The notes under the pieces were generated by a model, which was not told the origin of the DNA, did not search any database, and was given only the letters and a program-made list of their open reading frames with translations. Source: Bacillota bacterium (GTDB lineage Bacteria > Bacillota > Clostridia > Lachnospirales > Lachnospiraceae). From it: 15,284 bases of DNA. Below, piece after piece: positions 13,533-15,284 of this stretch (its first letter is position 1; each line of letters begins with the position of its first letter). Location: positions 1 through 15,284 of the forward strand of contig JAEWPN010000013.1 of assembly GCA_023399455.1 (NCBI GenBank), given 5' to 3'. Both the position numbers and the translations under genes were made by a program.

Positions 13533-14474
13533 TTGGATACCTATTTAGGATTGGATTTCGGCGGGACAAAGCTGCTGATTGGAGAATTGGACGAGGAAGG
13601 CCGCGTTTTGCAGAGCAAGCGGTACGATACCGGACTGAACAATCAAAAGGAGGCCACGAAGGTGATTCTGAATGACCTGGCAGATTATGTAGAGATGGTG
13701 GGTATTCGGGGAAACCTGAAGGCATCAGGGCTTGGCATCGTCGGAATCGTGGATAACAGAAGAGGAGAATGGGTTTCCATTAACCACGAGATTACGGGTC
13801 CTCCGGTTCCTATTGCGGCTATGATAGCCGATAAGCTGGGTGTGCCCTGCGCTGTGGATAACGATGTGCGAAGTGCCACTACGGCGGAGCTTATACTGGG
13901 ACAGGGCAGAACGTCTTCGGATTTCATCTATCTGAATGTGGGTACCGGATTGGCAGCAGGTTTTGTGTGCGATGGAAAGATTATGCGCGGTGCTAACCAC
14001 AACGCAGGAGAAATCGGTCATATGGTCGTGGACTTGAGCAGAAGGGAATCTTGTGTGTGTGGCAGGGAGGGGTGTGTGGAAAATGCAGTTTCCGGTATCG
14101 GTTTTACGAGACAGATCACAGCGCGCGGACTGCCGGAGCTTCTGGATGCAGGAAAAAGAGCGGATGTGGTACGTCTGTTTAAAGGGGCGGACGAGGGACT
14201 TAAAGAATGTGTTGAAATTACAGAATATGCGGCTCAAGCGCTGGCCTGTGTTATAATGAATCTTGTGAGGGTAAGTGACCCGGATACGGTTATTTTGGGC
14301 GGAGGTGTAATCAGCGACGGATGGCTGATGCGGAAGGTGAACAGATGTCTTTCCCCCGAAACGATGCGCGGCGTGACAAACGGTGTAGTATTTTCCAGCT
14401 TTGACCTGCGACATGCGGGATTAATCGGAGCGGCTACCCTCGGGATGCTGCTCATGAAAGGAGACAATCGATGA
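13533..14474 (+). CDS. ROK-family sugar kinase
   Basis: Cytoplasmic ATP-dependent hexose kinase of 313 residues. The phosphate loop GLDFGGTK lies at residues 6-13, and the catalytic Asp is D111 in AVDNDVRSA. VGTGLAAGFVCDGKIMRGANHNAGEIGH leads to E160 and H163, and the zinc motif C-x-C-G-x-x-G-C-x-E uses C174, C176 and C181, with E183 following. ILGGGVISDGW is the usual C-terminal ATP site. There is no N-terminal helix-turn-helix, so this is an enzyme and not a ROK repressor. The start is TTG at 13533 with AGGAGG at 13520-13525 and a 7-base spacer. DND with R instead of the common Asn (as in ENDAN) is a small deviation. Its place in the operon suggests that it phosphorylates glucose or another hexose released from the substrate. 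Confidence 0.94.
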   Translation: MDTYLGLDFGGTKLLIGELDEEGRVLQSKRYDTGLNNQKEATKVILNDLADYVEMVGIRGNLKASGLGIVGIVDNRRGEWVSINHEITGPPVPIAAMIADKLGVPCAVDNDVRSATTAELILGQGRTSSDFIYLNVGTGLAAGFVCDGKIMRGANHNAGEIGHMVVDLSRRESCVCGREGCVENAVSGIGFTRQITARGLPELLDAGKRADVVRLFKGADEGLKECVEITEYAAQALACVIMNLVRVSDPDTVILGGGVISDGWLMRKVNRCLSPETMRGVTNGVVFSSFDLRHAGLIGAATLGMLLMKGDNR

Positions 14475-15284
14475 GAGATGAATTCCGGAAAGAATTAGAG
14501 GACAGTTTGTTTATCCATTCCATGCTGCCCTTGCATAGGGAACGGTCATTGGAGGCGGAATTCCCGAATAAGAAGGTGCTTGATAGAAAGAATGTATGGA
14601 CGGCGAGAGAGCAGATAAGTACTCCTGCTGCGGGGGAGAAAGGAGTTCTGCTTGTTCTGACGGAGGAAGAGCAATCGTGTGTAAAAATTACGGCTCCCCT
14701 TCGCAGTGACCGATGGCCGAAGGGAGCGCCTGAAGACGGAGACTACAGTAATTTCGGAACAGCAGAGGTACATTTTTCTTTGCCGGGAGAGAATCTGACT
14801 GCCTACAACAGGCTGCATTTCTGGGTACGACCGGAGGTGAAGGGTGCCGGGACAGTACATCTGAACGTGGGGATTAGAAACGATGGAGAGCAGAAGATAC
14901 CGGACCGCTATGTGCGGGAAGGGTTTACAGTGTTCGATTTAAATAACATGGAATGGAATGAATGCTTTTGGGAATTTCCGAGCCTTCCCAGAGATAAGGT
15001 GAAGGAAATTCAGTTCTATGTTTTTCTGTGCGGACAGGACGTAGCGATGGGAGAGGAACTCACCTACTCTTATAAAGACATCGCCCTGGAACAGGTGGAA
15101 AATCCTGAAAAGGAGCTTGGGTGGGAGTGTGCAGAAAATAGTATCGTGTTATCCAGTGCAGGTTATTTTGCAAAAGGAAAAAAGAGTGCTGTTGCCAACC
15201 TGACGGCGGATTTCTTCGAAGTAATCGAGGAGAGTACGGGGAAGATCGTATACCGCAGTGCGGCTAAGCTGGTGGAAAATAAAA
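14471..15284 (+). CDS. Protein with GH9-type N-terminal Ig-like domain, cut off by the window end
   Basis: The frame is open from the ATG at 14471 to the last base, 271 codons. The start overlaps the kinase stop codon (ATGA) and has AAAGGAG at 14457-14463. Residues about 1-55 have no signal peptide. About 60-215 look like a beta-sandwich with many aromatic residues (YNRLHFWVRPEV, EIQFYVFLCGQ), possibly carbohydrate-binding. From about 225 the sequence SIVLSSAGYFAKGKKSAVAN, followed by ADFFEVIEESTGKIVYRS, resembles the Ig-like domain before the catalytic domain of family 9 glycoside hydrolases. A catalytic domain should follow outside the window. Without export signal it would act inside the cell on an imported or modified glycoside. 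The domain match is from memory of the pattern, so I hold it as probable. Confidence 0.65.
   Translation, partial: MRDEFRKELEDSLFIHSMLPLHRERSLEAEFPNKKVLDRKNVWTAREQISTPAAGEKGVLLVLTEEEQSCVKITAPLRSDRWPKGAPEDGDYSNFGTAEVHFSLPGENLTAYNRLHFWVRPEVKGAGTVHLNVGIRNDGEQKIPDRYVREGFTVFDLNNMEWNECFWEFPSLPRDKVKEIQFYVFLCGQDVAMGEELTYSYKDIALEQVENPEKELGWECAENSIVLSSAGYFAKGKKSAVANLTADFFEVIEESTGKIVYRSAAKLVENK

Noticed and set aside
13725..14414. Minus-strand open frame of 229 codons opposite the ROK kinase gene
   Set aside because: The plus-strand kinase has all family motifs; the reverse frame has none and no start signals.
13533..14474. ROK-family repressor (NagC/XylR type) as a second regulator
   Set aside because: There is no N-terminal helix-turn-helix; the protein begins directly with the phosphate-loop strand of a kinase.

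Overview
The window looks like chromosomal DNA of a Gram-positive Clostridia member, probably Lachnospiraceae. The reasons are strong AGGAGG-type ribosome binding sites, TTG and GTG starts, sigma-A promoters of TTGACA/TATAAT type, a lipoprotein sugar-binding protein, tightly packed co-directional genes, and moderate GC content. The family assignment is an inference from style, not from a marker gene.

Layout. (1) 1-1657, minus strand: the N-terminal 552 residues of a membrane chemoreceptor; its 3' end lies outside the window. (2) 1940-2560, plus strand: a small iron-sulfur flavoprotein of the NAD(P)H-dependent FMN reductase type. It has its own promoter, an upstream 20-bp palindromic operator and a terminator-like hairpin behind it. 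(3) About 2660-3440: an AT-rich single-gene IS200-type element (tnpA, 151 aa). Its leader folds over the ribosome binding site, and about 150 bases of highly structured non-coding DNA follow the gene. It sits between two convergent genes. (4) 3447-4502, minus strand: a LacI-family repressor. (5) 4503-4835: the divergent control region. (6) 4836 to the window end, plus strand: twelve genes that look like one operon, with gaps from overlap up to 94 bases. They are an ABC sugar transporter without its ATPase (binding lipoprotein and two permeases), a two-module VOC protein, a 75-aa orphan, a Gfo/Idh/MocA-type oxidoreductase, a ThuA-domain protein, a medium-chain dehydrogenase without the usual zinc ligands, a second VOC protein, an MFS transporter, a ROK sugar kinase, and the N-terminal part of a protein with a GH9-type Ig-like domain.

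How the genes may work together. The repressor and the operon are divergent. The operon promoter (TTGACA-N17-TATATT) is followed at once by three 13-bp operator copies, GAAAANNTTTACA, that differ only in the central two bases. Together they cover 40 bp. The likely reading is that a glycoside or oligosaccharide induces its own uptake. Inside the cell it would be processed by redox enzymes and VOC/ThuA-type enzymes, cleaved, and its free sugar phosphorylated by the ROK kinase. The combination of ABC importer, Gfo/Idh enzyme and ThuA-domain protein recalls the rhizobial thu operon, where disaccharides are broken down through 3-keto derivatives. The two VOC proteins, the 75-aa protein, the zinc-less dehydrogenase, the MFS transporter and the GH9-like protein are not part of that known scheme. 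This operon is therefore the best candidate here for an undescribed pathway. Its substrate cannot be read from the sequence.
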